From Cheilinus undulatus (taxonomy: Eukaryota > Chordata > Actinopteri > Labriformes > Labridae), in contig NC_054872.1 of the NCBI RefSeq assembly GCF_018320785.1, positions 43,574,551 through 43,638,550 on the forward strand: a stretch of 64,000 nt of DNA, given 5' to 3'. Under the pieces are notes generated by a model. That model saw only the letters and a program-made list of their open reading frames with translations, was not told the DNA's origin and ran no database searches. This document shows, piece by piece, positions 31,012-43,500 of this stretch (positions within the stretch are counted from its first letter, which is position 1; every line of letters begins with the position of its first letter). Position numbers and translations under genes: made by a program.

Positions 31012-31375
31012 CCAAGGCTGGAAAATTAATTGAAATTTAGATAAAAGCATTTTTCCTTATCTAACTTGGTGAAAACTGAAAATTTTTGCAAATTCAATAT
31101 GAATTGTTTTATTGAAGAGAATGCTGATTTTATGTCTTCCTCATTTTTAATAAGACAAAAATATAAACAAGGAAATAGGATTTTTTTGCAAACTGTCATA
31201 AAACATTGAACGCTGAATGACTGCATGACATGTAGCAAACAACATCTCTGGCTCAAAAGTGTATAAAGATTGAATTTTGAAACACATTTCTGGTCAAAGA
31301 AACAGCCTATTGTACCTTCTGAGATTTGAATATTACAGTAGGACATATTGCAATAATTGCCCAGCCCTACTGTAA
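31012..31375. mobile_element. MITE with AGGGCTGGGCAATTATTG-type ends
   Basis: The left end is AAGGCTGGAAAATTAATTGAAAT; the right end read outward-in is AGTAGGGCTGGGCAATTATTGCAAT. The two are inverted, diverged copies of a common teleost terminus. About 360 bp. The 140-codon minus-strand ORF across it has no domain and is treated as chance. Confidence 0.55.
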
Positions 31376-31999
31376 GTGTACTTAACATCACCACAGTAGT
31401 TGTGTACTTTTTCCACCCCTGCAAACCTGATATCTGAATACAGCTCAAGAGCTAATATTTACTATCGTAAAGTCCTCTTCAATCAAATCAGACCATGCTA
31501 CATTTCCCAGGCTTAGAAATACATTTCAGTCTTCTGCTGCTGTCAAAAATCAAAACTAAGGAGATTTTTTTCAGTTGTTTCAACTCATTTTAGCTAGATT
31601 TGTAAGCACAGAATTAAGTTTCAGTTGGTTTTCCCTAGTTTTTATTTAGTTTCAGTTAATGGTTTTTAACATTTTAGTCTTAGTTATTTAGTTTAAATGC
31701 TGCAGTATTACTTAATGTGATTTAGCTAACTTGTCTAGACAAATGCATACACTGAAAATAGAATTATGCCGTCGAAGTTGCACAAACGAAACGTGAATTC
31801 CCAATTGAACCACCTTCTACTTACTAGGTCAGGATAGTTTCACATATAATTTGTTGTCGACTTCATGAACTTTGAAGATATGCAGATGAAGTAACATTCT
31901 TAGCTAGAAGAAGTGGAAAAACTAGACTTATAGTCGTTTAAACAAGCTAATTAGATTTGATTGACAGCACAGCCTGTGCTGCAGCAGCACATTCAAGAG
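31376..31999. other. Upstream region of the plcl2-like gene
   Basis: AT-rich with no coding sequence. It may hold distal promoter elements but none can be named. Confidence 0.4.
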
Positions 32000-32465
32000 A
32001 CATACGCAACTTTGTTCCTTGGAAACGACTTCTCTCTCTCTGTGACGGTTAATCAAGGTGCATTTCTGCGCGAGACACCTAACGGCAAATCTCAGATAAC
32101 GTATTTTCGTAATCTTTAACGGTTGAACAAAAGACAGTCGACAGTATGTAAAGGGAGAGAGGTTTTCTTCATTTGTTTACGGACCTGGCAAACACGGGAG
32201 TTGAACTGAATGGACTTCGGTTTGGCTGTGAAAACTAACTTCACCCAGCTAGCTGCGAAGGAGGAGACGCTAACGTTAGCTAGCTACTTAGCTGTGCTGT
32301 GCTGTGCTCAGTAGCACAGACACCAAACGGCAGTCTGGCTGCTCAGTTGCAGCCACAACTTAAAAGGAAGACCGTCTTTCTCATGGAGAGGCAAGGGAGC
32401 AGCTTAAAAGGCAAGTATATAAGGCTACAGCTCGTTTGCAGAGTTAAAATGTCGATTTTGGACGT
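32000..32465 (+). promoter_or_regulatory. Probable promoter and untranslated exon 1 of the plcl2-like gene
   Basis: A local rise in CpG (GACGG, TGCGCGAGAC, TAACGGC, TTTCGTAATC, ACGGTTGAAC) in an otherwise AT-rich region. An untranslated first exon probably ends at 32465 before the canonical donor GTAAGT. An alternative GC-AG donor (AAAAG then GCAAGT, 32411) also fits. No TATA box is evident; the start site cannot be fixed. Confidence 0.5.
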
Positions 32466-32881
32466 GTAAGTGTAACAAATAACTTGACATGCTTTACAGT
32501 ATGGTATTTAACTTAACATTTCCGACCAATGCAAAGCTGGGGAGGGTGTTGTTAGAGCATAAACGCAAAATAATTTGATTTTTCTGGAATGAAAACATTG
32601 CAATTGAACTAAAAAACATCAAACTTACTGAAAAGGCAACAAAGCCCATAGATACAGGGAAGCACATTGGCTGTATGCGTTATATCATGCTGCATTCACG
32701 CTGATAGCCTTCACTGATTGTAAGTTAACATCCGCTCTGTTTTAAACGAAACGTGAGTGCTTCACACTACAGATTCATGCCTTCTTCTGTGCAACCTTAA
32801 ATGCATATTCCTGTTAACACAACTGCTGCTACTAATGTCATAATACCTAATTATGCTAATCGCTGTGGTTTCTCTTCACAG

Positions 32882-33076
32882 AGCACAATGCACGGAACAA
32901 GCCCCTCTGTCTGTAGGAACCTGACAGATATGTGCACCGAGAGATGATATGGCAGAATCGCGTGTTACAACGAGGCAATAGGCCAGGCAGGAAATTGGAG
33001 TAAAGCTGAAACATAAGGCTTTGCTACCCAGCAGCTTGTGTGTGTGTGAGAGAGAGTGTGTGTGCTCGAAGTGCCT
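32882..33076 (+). other. plcl2-like 5' UTR in the first coding exon, with two uORFs
   Basis: Acceptor GGTTTCTCTTCACAG ends at 32881. The 195-nt leader contains uORF1 (32888-32947, 19 codons plus stop) and uORF2 (32949-32981, MAESRVTTRQ, with G at -3 and +4, a good start context). A GT/GA-rich stretch (33037-33063) precedes the main ATG. Confidence 0.6.
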
Positions 33077-33328
33077 ATGGCGGAGTTTGGGGAGAACGGC
33101 AGTCTGCCTCCATTGAATCTTGAGGATACGGCCGTGCCCAGCGAGGAGGCAGCTGGGAAGACGCATTGCGAAGTGTCGGTGCTGAATGGAGACTGTGGGA
33201 TATCAGATAATATGATCGGCTCAGGATCCATTGTCGCACCTGGCAGCCAAGCCGGGGTGGAAACCGCCAACACCTCTGTGGGATTGGATGGCAAATCTGA
33301 AATTCCACGCAGGAGCAGCATTATCAAG
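33077..33328 (+). CDS. plcl2: First coding exon of a phospholipase C-like gene (PRIP family), probably plcl2
   Basis: 84 codons from ATG 33077 (C at -3, G at +4), ending exactly at IPRRSSIIK before donor GTAAAC (phase 0). In PLCL1 and PLCL2 the N-terminal disordered region carries the same PRRSSIIK motif just before the PP1-binding and PH region. The start MAE and an NGDC motif (residues 38-41 here) favour PLCL2 over PLCL1. These proteins are catalytically inactive PLC relatives that bind inositol phosphates through the PH domain and interact with protein phosphatase 1 and GABARAP, affecting GABA-A receptor signalling; they act in the cytosol. Only the variable N-terminus is in the window. 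RRSS is a basophilic kinase consensus. The upstream GTG-initiated extension is not used here. Family assignment rests on a short motif, so paralogue choice is moderate. Confidence 0.7.
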
Positions 33329-33947
33329 GTAAACACTTACGTTAAAGTCATTGTTGAGCCATTCATTGAGAGGAATCCACCTGCACATCCACACTGCAAA
33401 TGATGTTGGAAATTACAGTGCAAAGCAAACCCTGCAGTATAATTAGTGTCTGTTAGTAACCTGCTATTAATAAACTTCACCTGTAATTAGGACTGGGTAA
33501 AGTATTGAGTTTTTATATGTCTGTGTATTTTCAAATGAGATGTAGGGAAAGACAGTGTCATTTATCAATAAGTTGATGCTGATTTACAAAGAAAAAGATG
33601 CTGAACCTAGTGTTAAGTAAAAATATTGCTTACAGTTCGAACCGCTGGCAGTAATATGTGTGTTACCACAAGATAATCAAATGAAACCTTATTAGTATTA
33701 TTAGTAAAATCAAATAATATTGCTACCTGCTTGATGCCACAACAACAAAAACTGAAACTGAAAAGAAGTGAGGGTTTCCCTTGCTCCTTATCAGTTTAAT
33801 CCACCTTTTTATCATGTTTATTCAGTTCAGACATCACTCTCCCTTTTGTTTAAAAAGTTGACAGAAGATCGTTGAGTTTCTGCAGTTTCTTCAGTTTTTT
33901 TTTACACTGTATAAGAGCTTGTCTGAAATTTTTGGTCACTAAAACCT

Positions 33948-34010
33948 AGAGATGCACAGATGCATCGGTCTAACATCTGCATTGACAGATATTGGTAAAT
34001 AATGTAGCAT
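33948..34010 (+). mobile_element. End of a hAT-type element (TAGAGATGCAC)
   Basis: CTAGAGATGCACAGATGCAT then CGGTCTAACATCTGCATTG resembles the fish hAT terminus TAGAGATGCACCGAT followed by CGGTCNAACATC. The partner end was not found. Confidence 0.35.
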
Positions 34011-34224
34011 GAACAGGCAGCAGAAGCCAATGTATCCTGGCTCTGTCAGTATTCTGGCAGCTGGTATACCTTAAACAGCTCAATCAAGTAAGATAAATTG
34101 ACTGGGCAGAAGTCACCTGTTAATGTTTATTTGTGCTCTGCGTTTGAAATGCATGAAATGCATACAGACAGAGCCTTTTGTCCAAACTTTACAGTTAGCC
34201 CTGACTGCAGTGTGCAGTTCGGGA

Positions 34225-34320
34225 CGGAGCTCAATGTCGCTCTACATCCATTGGCTGAGCTGAGTTCGGGTCAGAGCTCAACGCCATTCCATTGGCTGAG
34301 TTGAAGCTCAACGTTGTTTG
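34225..34320 (+). repeat. Short tandem repeat with ATTGGCTGAG boxes
   Basis: Two ~46-bp units share GAGCTCAA(T/C)G(T/C)C and CATTGGCTGAG (34248 and 34290), followed by a third partial unit GAAGCTCAACGTTG. Each unit contains an inverted CCAAT box. Confidence 0.5.
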
Positions 34321-34591
34321 TGGTATTTAAAAAAGGTATTTACTGATTTGCTATATTTAGAAATGTATTTACTGATTTTGAGTTTATGTAGATGAGTGGG
34401 GGAGAATTTTAGGCATTTTTTTAGCTGATTAGGAGTTATTTTTTGGAAGAGTAGGGGAGAGACAGAAACGAGGTTTTAGCTGTTTGTGGATGAGAGGAGG
34501 GAGGAGGAAGACAGCTGGATATGGTCCGGAGTAGATGATTGTTTGTAGACAAGATGCTTTTTTTTATGAAAGTCCGCCTCCTTACTTTTAA

Positions 34592-34850
34592 AGGGATACT
34601 TCAGCATTTTGGCAAATTCGCCCATTGCCATAATTCTTATAGACTTAGTAATAGGTTTGTTTCCTTTAGTTGTCGGTGCAAGCTGTTTTTAGATATGGGA
34701 GGACCGTTTTTTCCAGCTGCACAGCTAACGCTAAGGAAGCAAACAGTATTTTTTCCTTTCCCTCATCAAACTCATCAAATACACAATCCAACAACTCCAA
34801 AATGCTCTCATGGACAAGTTGTGACCTGCACATTCAGCGCACCGATCTCA
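34592..34850 (+). mobile_element. Solo arm of the TTAA foldback MITE
   Basis: TTAA (34588-34591) then AGGGATACTTCAGCATTTTG and the same series of landmarks as the element at 22762-23443 (TAATAGGTTTGTTTCCTTTA, CACAATCCAACAACTCCAAA, GACAAGTTGTGACCTGCACA). Homology stops near 34845 and no second arm follows. The ORF on it is a shadow. Confidence 0.75.
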
Positions 34851-37605
34851 TTCAGTGTCTTTGGATCGAACCAACTACAGGGAGAGGGATGGATGTTTTT
34901 GAGGTTTCAATATAAGGCACAAGTAGAGGACTTGCTTTGACTTGAAAAATATAAGGGATGACAGGACCATACTTAAAAATAAGGGGATAATCGGGAGAAA
35001 TTACAAGTTTGGAGTAGAGTGGGAGACAGGGTAAAAAAAAATGGATGTAACGAGACTGAAAGCAATTGGTGTATGGAACATTGAGATGGGTGGAGTCAGA
35101 CGCCGAACGTTGAGCACCACCCGAAACTGCACACTGCAGTCAGGGGCTTCTCAAACTTTGCGTTCATTTTATCCATATCTCTCTAAGCACTCTCTAAGCT
35201 TTCAGATGTCGACCAGTTGTACTATCACCAGTCACCATGGGGGCGGTGTGAGCAATGTAGCCCTCAGTCCAAGTCAGAGCAGAAAGCACTACCAACAAGA
35301 ATACTTTGGAAAGGTGGCAAACTTTACTTGAACTTTCTGAAGTAATACTGACGAGTATTGTGTAAATTGTTGCAAACATGTGGGATTGTAGCTCACCCGG
35401 CCACAAAGACAGACATCCACACCAGAACAGCTGGTCGAAGGCTGTAAGCATCAAATAAATTGTGGAGGTCCTTGTGAGACAGTGACCTCTGATGGATCCA
35501 TTTTTTAATGTCTACACTAATGCAGAATATGTGGGCAGTCGTGGCTGTATGGTTTAAAATACGCAGATCTATTTTAGTATGTAAAGGAACCATAAATGTG
35601 CTTTTAGAATCTATTTTCATGGTCAAATGTGAGATAAAAGGTTGGCATAGTGGGAATGCTACACCAAAAGGGGGAGAAAAAAAAGCCAGTACTCTTATTT
35701 TAAACATCTATCAGGATTTGCCATTATTTTCCCGATTGGTGCAGCTATATTAAAAATGAAAACTGCCTGATATAGTGTGTCGAACACTTCAATTTTTGTT
35801 GCCACAGCATCATGCATCTTCCATGTTTGTTTTTTCATTTACCAGAACAAGGTTAAAATTCATGATTCTGGTATCATTATAAACATTTGTTATTTCTTCA
35901 CAAAAATATTCAGACAAATATGTATTGCCATTCAACAAGAAAAAAAAGAGAGTTTTGATCCATACCACCCAGCCCTACCTTTACCAGTAAAGGGATCACC
36001 ATAAATACATCCCATAGTTTAAGTATTCGACGAAGAATTTGTGCTGAGGAAAAAAAAAAAAGACCTCCTTGATCCCGAACCTAGTAAGCATGTAGCTATG
36101 TGTATGCCTATAAAGAGGGATTAGATGCTTTTTATTGTTCCTTGAAGGAGAGAGAAGTGTTACTGTAGCAGAGAAGTACAGGAAGAAAGCGATAAAAAAA
36201 GCTTCAGAAAATTACCATACAGTATGCACAGTTCTGCAAAGAGAAACTGAAAGCATTATGCTGACCAAAGGAGGTAAACAAAATGTATTCAAAGGAATGT
36301 AAAAATGACAAAATAAAGACTGCACATGAATTTAAATGGACCAAGGTGAATCGGAGAATGCTTTGGTTGCAAGCAGCAAATACAGCAAGTCACAGTTCAA
36401 AAGTTGAAGTATTGCAGTTTGCGGAAGGGAGATGAAGTGTTCATAAAAAGAACAGCGGGACATAATTAAGTTGAGACTGTGCAGTACATAATCTAGATGA
36501 TGAGAGTTTGAAGGACTATTTGTGACAAAACAGAACCAAAGAGTGATGAAGATTTTGTTTGAGGACTTTATGTATGCACGGATCATTAACAGGATCTTAA
36601 CATTATTTATACAGCATTGATATATGCTAATGTTTTTCAAGTACTGGTCCAGAAGCCTAAAAGTATGTTTTGGTGGCCCAGATGCGTATTAAAACAACAC
36701 AGAAATGGAAGTTCAGTGTAACCCCACTCCTTTCCTTGTAATATATCAATAGATCAGATTGCCAATAACTTTAAAAATTACACATTTAGATAATAAAGGG
36801 AGGTCTTTGTTATCACATAGCGTGTGCATATATTCTCCCTTACTTCTTTCTCACAATCAAACCAGCCAACCCCATGCTTAACACACTTGCTCATTTCCTC
36901 CCTCTCAGCATTGTTTACCAATCTGTCATTCTGCCATGAAAACATCACAAACAGCATTTGTTTTCACTTCTGAACACTATAAAAATAGGTTGGCGTATAA
37001 TTTGATCATTTTATTAACTGGAGCTAAGCAATGGTGCAGAAAAGAATATTGGATTTTTCCACATTTTAAAAGCCCTAGGGCAAACGAAAAATCAAAAGAT
37101 TACAAGGATTACCTGCTTCATCCACTGAAGCTCTTTCACTGCTGGAAAAGTTAAAGAGCCAGAGCCTTGGCTTTAGCTAATGCTACAGTGAAATCTCAAT
37201 GTCAGAAAGAACTGTGAACTCTTTACTCTTCATTTCCATCATGAATCAACGTGATTGATAGCTTTTAAGCAGGCTAACAGCACAAAGAGGTTGTGGATCA
37301 GTAGAAGTGAGGCTTGCGGTGTGAGAATAACCATTATGTGAGCTTTGAGGCCACAGTGGGCCACCAACATGCAATATTTCATGTTCATTAGATAACTTTT
37401 TGTGGCCATGTCTAATGTTAACTATTATTTGCCAACTTAGTAGAATGATACACAATACTAATACCTTATAGTACTTGGGAAAACATGGTTTTAAAATGTG
37501 GCCAATAAAGACACTAAAGCTTGGTTTTGCTTCTGGTTGGGTTTACGATGTAATGACCTACACCATTGTGAGCATAAAATACTAATGCACTGGTGTGTCT
37601 GTATT
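34851..37605. other. Intron, no gene seen
   Basis: No domain-bearing ORF. Short A-runs near 36050. Confidence 0.4.
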
Positions 37606-38152
37606 GTAGAGCAGTTCACCTACCTTGGCAGCATAATTCATCGATTTGATGGCTGTGAGACTGAGCTCAGCCGCAGACTTGGACTTATGCACGGGGTGAT
37701 GGGTTCGCAGAGCAAGACAGTGTGGTGTTCCCATTATTTAAGCAAGCAGATGGAAGTCAGAATCTCTTATACCTTGGTCTCTGTCCATTTACTGATGGAC
37801 AGAGGTGCCAACTGGACTCCTTTGTGACAACTTCTCTTCGGCGCATCTTTGGGTATCATTGGCAAGACTGTGTTTCTATTGCGACGTGCTCAGGAGAGCG
37901 AGGATGGTAAGGGTCCGCTGCCTGATACAGGTATGGTACCTGTGCATCTATGGGGAACCTGGCACACTTTCCTGGGCCTGACCCAGCTCACCACATATTG
38001 GGAGCCCAGGGCACGGTGGGCTGGTCCAGATGCCGGGTACATTGTGGAGTGGGGAGATGGGAGGGTAAGTGGAGAGATGGGGCATTGGTCAGGAGGATGG
38101 CCATTAGGAGGCCAGAGCAGTACAGGACCAAGGTTGAAGCAGTGAAGTGCTG
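37606..38152 (+). pseudogene. 3' fragment of a LINE reverse-transcriptase ORF
   Basis: Three frames in turn give EQFTYLGSIIHRFDGCETEL followed by SRRLGL, then RCQLDSFVTTSLRRIFGYHW, then FPGPDPAHHILGAQG and finally MAIRRPEQYRTKVEAVK. These match the C-terminal tail downstream of the RT palm in fish non-LTR retrotransposons (FTYLGS, LRRILG, DPAHR, ARRRP-YR motifs). At least two frameshifts; 5' truncated as is normal for LINEs. The clade cannot be fixed from this tail. The 169-codon minus-strand ORF is its antisense shadow. Confidence 0.75.
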
Positions 38153-39732
38153 AACCGGTGTATGCTCCCTTACCTGACCTGTCAGTGTTGCTCTGCAACA
38201 TTAGTCCAACATTACTCAGCAGCTTCATTTTTATGCCAGTTACTTGTCCAGTTCTAAATTTCCTGCTTCTCTGAGTGCATGAAACCTTTGCAACTAAAAT
38301 GCAAGAGGTGATAATCAAGCAGCAGTTGATTATGGAAGGTATGGCTGCTAAATCAGCTGAGGCAGAGAACAGGGAAATGTTTTGCACTTGTTTGGCCACA
38401 TATCAACATGAATGAGGAAATACACATCTGATATTTTTGGATGTCAGCATGTAGATTTGATGAGACAAATTATGCCTTTTGGCAACTCAGAGACTGGCAG
38501 TCACTAGTGAACCTGCTGTGCTGTGAAAGGAAGGAAGGTATGTGCGCTCGATTTATCTCACATGACAAAACCCGCGCAATGCATGTGGCATAGTAATAGT
38601 TTGATTCCTCTCATCTTGTTTTTATGATTGGGGAAAGCTGAAATTGTAACTGAAACTTAATGACCTGTCCAGCACTAATAGGTCTACACCTTCTTCAGGT
38701 TCTGATCCACACATTTTGAGGGATTATTTAGAAGTACTACCTTAACACAGAATCATGTCTTAACTATTTTGGCTTAGAGTCTTTGTGCTGAAGAATAAAG
38801 CTCTGCATTTTAGGTTCCTTGTCTCTTGAATAGGGACGTTGGGAGTATTGCTTAAGAGGCATCAAGGATGATGACACTTCCTCACGTTGCTTCAGTCTAC
38901 TGTATGTTGAAACCCTTGGAGATTTTGTCTGCAGCAAATGTCAGCAACTCTGTATTGCAAGTCTTGCTGTTCCTGCCTTATCTGTCATCCTGAGGTAACA
39001 AGATTGAAAGTGGTTAAAGGGAGTAGCTTGACTGTACTTAAAAACACATTTATAATTCTGTACATTATCTCATCATCCTTCTCATTAACATCTCTGTCTT
39101 TACACAACATAGCATTTTTTTCTGATGATGTTTACATTCAAGTTTTAGAGGTCAGTTAATTGGGTGTCAGAGTTTCATTCACTCTAGAGCCAGCTAGATT
39201 TAAAATGCATGAGCTGGTGTAAGGAATGTGTTGAGTAGCACTTTTCAAATGGCACTGTCTGATGTGTTTGAGTGCATTTGGTGGCTTAATCTTTTATTCC
39301 CAAGTTCACAATCCATCCCATTATAAGGTCTGTGATTTGATGCTTGAAGTTACTTACTGTATCTTTGCTTTGAATATAGCAGCAGACAAGGCTCAGCTTA
39401 TCACTGTTTGCTGGCAGATTTTAGAGGCAACAAATTCTTGGCACATTGTTGGTGTTGAACTTTGATGTGCCCCCTGCCTGGAGATTGATGGGGTAATATT
39501 GACATTTCTGCCACACAAAGGTCCAAGTAATCTCTCACTACATAAGAAACGGTCTCACTTCCCAGGCCATTTTAGTGCAATTCATTTCAGCGTCTATCTA
39601 GAATGTCTAACCAAGAGAGCAGAAGCTCTTTTTGAATACGAGAAATGTCAATTTATTCATCTTTACTGAAGACATTTTGTATTCAAGACAATGTATACTT
39701 TTAGAGATAAGACAGAGCTGGGCATTTTTCTA
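38153..39732. other. Intron, no gene seen
   Basis: No supported feature. Confidence 0.4.
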
Positions 39733-40598
39733 CAATCCCAATTCCATAGGATGCTATGTAAAATGTAAATAAAGACAGAATGCAATGATATGCACATTTC
39801 ATAAAACCCCATATTTATTCACTATATAACATATCAGATGTTGAAACTGAGACATTTAATGAGACCATTTAATGAAAAATACAAGCTTATTTTAAATTTG
39901 ATGGCAACAACACATAGATGGAGCAACAAAAGCTGGAAAAGATTAGCATAGGTTCACCAGCTTTGAATATCCCACCATCTACAGTATGTAATATCATCAG
40001 AAGATTCAGAAGCTGTGGACTAAAGAGGAGAGGGACCATCCAACCTGTTATCAGCGCGCAGTTCAAAAGCCTGCATCTCTGATGGTATGGGGCTTCCTAT
40101 GGCGTGGGCAGTTTACACATCTGGAAAGGCACTATCAATGCTGAGAAGAGGTTCTAGAGGTACATAGCTCCCATCCAGACATCTTTTTCAGGGAAGGCCT
40201 TGCATATTTCAGCAAGACAGTGCTAAACCACATACGGCATCCATAACAGCAGCACGGGTTGGCAATAGAAGAGTCTGGGTGCTGAACTGGCCTACCAGAC
40301 CTTTCATCAACAGAAAACATTGGCACAAAATAAAATGAAAAATCTGGCACAGAAGACCCAGGACTGTTGAACAGACTGTTTTTAAAAGAAGATGGGATGC
40401 TACACAATGGTCCTGTGTCTACTTTGTTGACATACATCGCTGCCATCATTATTTTTCATGAAATGATAAAATGTCTCTCTGTTAGTTTATGTTCTATTGG
40501 GAAAAAAAAAATACGTGTATGAGATTTGCAAATCATTGCTTTCTTTTTTTATTCACATTTTACACAGCATCCAAACTTTTTTTTGTAATTGGGGTTGT
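39733..40598 (+). mobile_element. Internally deleted mariner/Tc1-type transposon with ~100-bp inverted ends
   Basis: The left end (CAATCCCAATTCCATAGGAT, GCTATGTAAAATGTAAATAA) and right end (TATTCACATTTTACACAGCA, TTTTGTAATTGGGGTTG) are inverted. Between them, + strand remnants of a transposase: LRRFRSCG-like coding near 40000, CTAAAGAGGAGAGGGACCAT, TTTCAGCAAGACAGTGCTAA (QQDSAKPH around the second Asp) and GTGCTGAACTGGCCTACCAG (VLNWPT). The middle of the ORF, including the first catalytic Asp, is missing, so it is non-autonomous. Confidence 0.8.
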
Positions 40599-43500
40599 GT
40601 AACATGTTCCTGTCAAGATAAATGTCCCTGTCCAATTTAGTGAACCGGACCAGAGGTTTCTACATGGTGGTCCAGTGCCAGGGTATCCATGCAGACAACA
40701 CATCATTCTGAATGCTCAATGACCTAAATTCAATTAAGTGCCATATCAGACTGCACAATGAAAGCCTTCATGACGAATAAGTGAAATGCACAACAGGTCA
40801 GTTTGAAATGATTTTGTGGTGTTTGCTTAGCAACAGAGTACACAGATGGATAAACATCCAATGAGTCACGGCAGAAATGTTGACTTCCAATAAGTTGAAG
40901 CCAAAATTAATGTCATACTAAGTTTGAATTAGAAAAAAACCCTGACTTTTACCAAGGTTTTGACTGATGCGGGAAGAGGAAGTTGTCCATCAAGATAAGA
41001 AAAAGCATATCAACACTACCATCCAAATTTGATGCAACTCATTCATCATCATACCAAAATTAAAGGCTAGATAGACACGATCTTACTAGTGATAAACTGC
41101 CATATTGCATAAGTATTTTCACAATTTAGAGAGGTTATTTCTTATTTAGAGTTGAACCTTGTGTGGAAGTGAATGTGGCTTTGGATAGAGAAAGTGAAAC
41201 TGTGTCACGATCCCTCATTTTCTGATTATGCAAAGGGAAAACTTAATTTTCCTATCAAGTATGCAGCAAGCTGTGACCTTGTCTGCATGCCAATATCTTC
41301 TCTGAGGCATTTGTATTTGTTTTTGACAGCTAGGGCGATCGAATGTTGCGCTGAAACGGTGGTCGTGCATGGTTGGACAAGCGTTAACAAGGCAGCTGGT
41401 TTTGCACTGTCAGTCAGAGCCCTCAGTTCTTGTTAAACTGCTTCTCTGAAGTGATGGGCGGATGTGGTCAACATCACCAACCACATTCTCATCGTAACAG
41501 CTGTAGTACTGATTGCTCAACATTGACATTCTGCAGAGGTTTGTAAGAACATACTTGGTGGCGTAGGTGTGTTTGTATGCATGCTTGTGTGAGGTGAGGG
41601 GGTAAGCTAATAGCACATCTAAAGTGGCAGGTTGAGACCTGTCTTCTAAAAATGTTAGTGCACCATCATATAAAAAATGAAGCTGGTAGTTTTTAGTTGA
41701 CTCTGAAATCCCTCGCAGAGTGTTATATTTGATGTTTCCTGAATTCTGAACTTTAGGAAATACTCTGCTCACATTCAACACTCACCTTCCCACTCGTTCT
41801 TGAAATGCTGGCTGGTTTTCAAGTACTGATGCATAGAAGCATCTCTAAACCTTCTCTCTGTCTGTTAATACACTTAGTTTATTTCAAACCACTGTTTTAA
41901 AGATGTTGCCAGATAACATGCCTCATCACCTCCTAATCTAATCACCACCATGAAACTCTAAAGCTGTTTTTCTTTAGTAAAGTTTGACTTTGTAAAGCAT
42001 GCTTAGAATATAGGTTACATGAGAGAGCAGCATAATGGTACAGGAGAGTTAAGAGAATTATTTATGGATATTTTCAGTCTCTGGAAACCATTTTTCACCA
42101 CAGCCTCTGACCACATCCTCTCTATGAAAGCTGAAACTGTAACAGGCCTTTTCCCATCTGTAACAGGGTAAATAAAATGTTTCAAAATAAAGATTTTTGG
42201 TAGTATATTTATTATCTAACCTTATTATTACATGAAAAATAATAGTATGATAATGACCTCCATTAAAGATCTAATGTTACCAGTATTATGATGTTGTGGT
42301 TATTTTTGTGAGTGACATACAAAATGGAAATGAATAAAAAGCAGGAGAACAGAGTGGGTTTGTGTGCGGCGTAGATCCAAGATTCTGTGGAATCTCTTTT
42401 CCTGAAGTATTCCCATGAACTTCGAGACTCTTTTGAATGAAAATATAGCCCTCAGCATCATTTCTTAATATGAAATCTAGAGGTCAGTGCAACCTGGTTA
42501 TAACTATGTAAAATAATCTATATTCTTCTGAAATGAGGTTGTACTACAGCTACATAAAGAAACAGAACAGTATGTATGAAAACTGGTAGTGTGTTCCAAA
42601 GTACATACTTCTGCACTAAATACTGAATATTTTTAGTGTTCAAGTGCACAAAGGGTGTTTTGTACCACTGTCACACTCAAAACAGTCCAAGAATTGAGCG
42701 TGGAAGGATGGCCACTTTGCACCACCAGTCAACGCCATATCGATGATGTAGTAGATATGGTACTGCAAGCTAGCATTGGCATCTGCTAGCTAACTTGTGT
42801 TGCTAGCAGCGACAGAGCATTTTAATCAAGCAAAAGCACCTTGCTATGATTAAGGAGTATTGAGTAAAACATTTCAAAAGGCGATTGATGTTATACAATC
42901 ATCTTTATACAAAATACTGTTGATGAAATATTGTTATAAGAGCAAAAACAAGAAGTGCAAACAAGTAAACACCCAGTATAGGGCAGGGCAGGATGACCAT
43001 CCGTAACATCCAAGTACAGTGCCATTCTATGGGAAACAGTGCTATAGTTATTGTTTATCTGTTGTGTCAAATCAGTTTAACACTGTCATCTACTGCCTAA
43101 TTGCTGTATTGATATGAGATTCTTTACTGGGCAGAGGATGTTAAACTGACAGTCAAACTTTGATCTGATTTTATTGTCAAACACAAAAAAAGTGATGGCA
43201 TATTTTGGGCCCTTTGGTTTCTGTGTTAAAGGAATCACAGACGGAATTGCGGAATTTGCTGATAAAAACGGGATTTACAGTTCAACGTGGAAATCACAGA
43301 AATTGAATGAATCTGACTGAAAATGCTGTTTTTTTAGAAAGAGGAACTTATATCTGAGGAATATGTTCCGGGGGAACACTAAAATGTGGCACAACTTGTA
43401 CCTCACTTCACAAACACTCACCCAGCACCCTCCTAAACAATAACGGAATGTCAAAGCAGCTGCACGAAACACCTGCAAACATCGCATAGCTCAACACACC

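Noticed and set aside
31026..31448. 140-codon minus-strand ORF
   Set aside because: Lies across a MITE; composition is AT-driven and no motif is recognisable.
33056..33076. N-terminal extension of the plcl2-like ORF (GTG start)
   Set aside because: Non-ATG start inside a GT-rich stretch; the ATG at 33077 gives the family's MAE start.
32965..33336. 123-codon minus-strand ORF opposite the plcl2-like exon
   Set aside because: Shadow of the GC-richer coding exon; no domain.
34539..34940. 133-codon + strand ORF
   Set aside because: Covers the solo arm of the TTAA foldback element; the same coding-like text recurs in its other copies in both orientations.
37890..38399. 169-codon minus-strand ORF
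   Set aside because: Antisense shadow of the LINE reverse-transcriptase fragment; no domain and no splice support.
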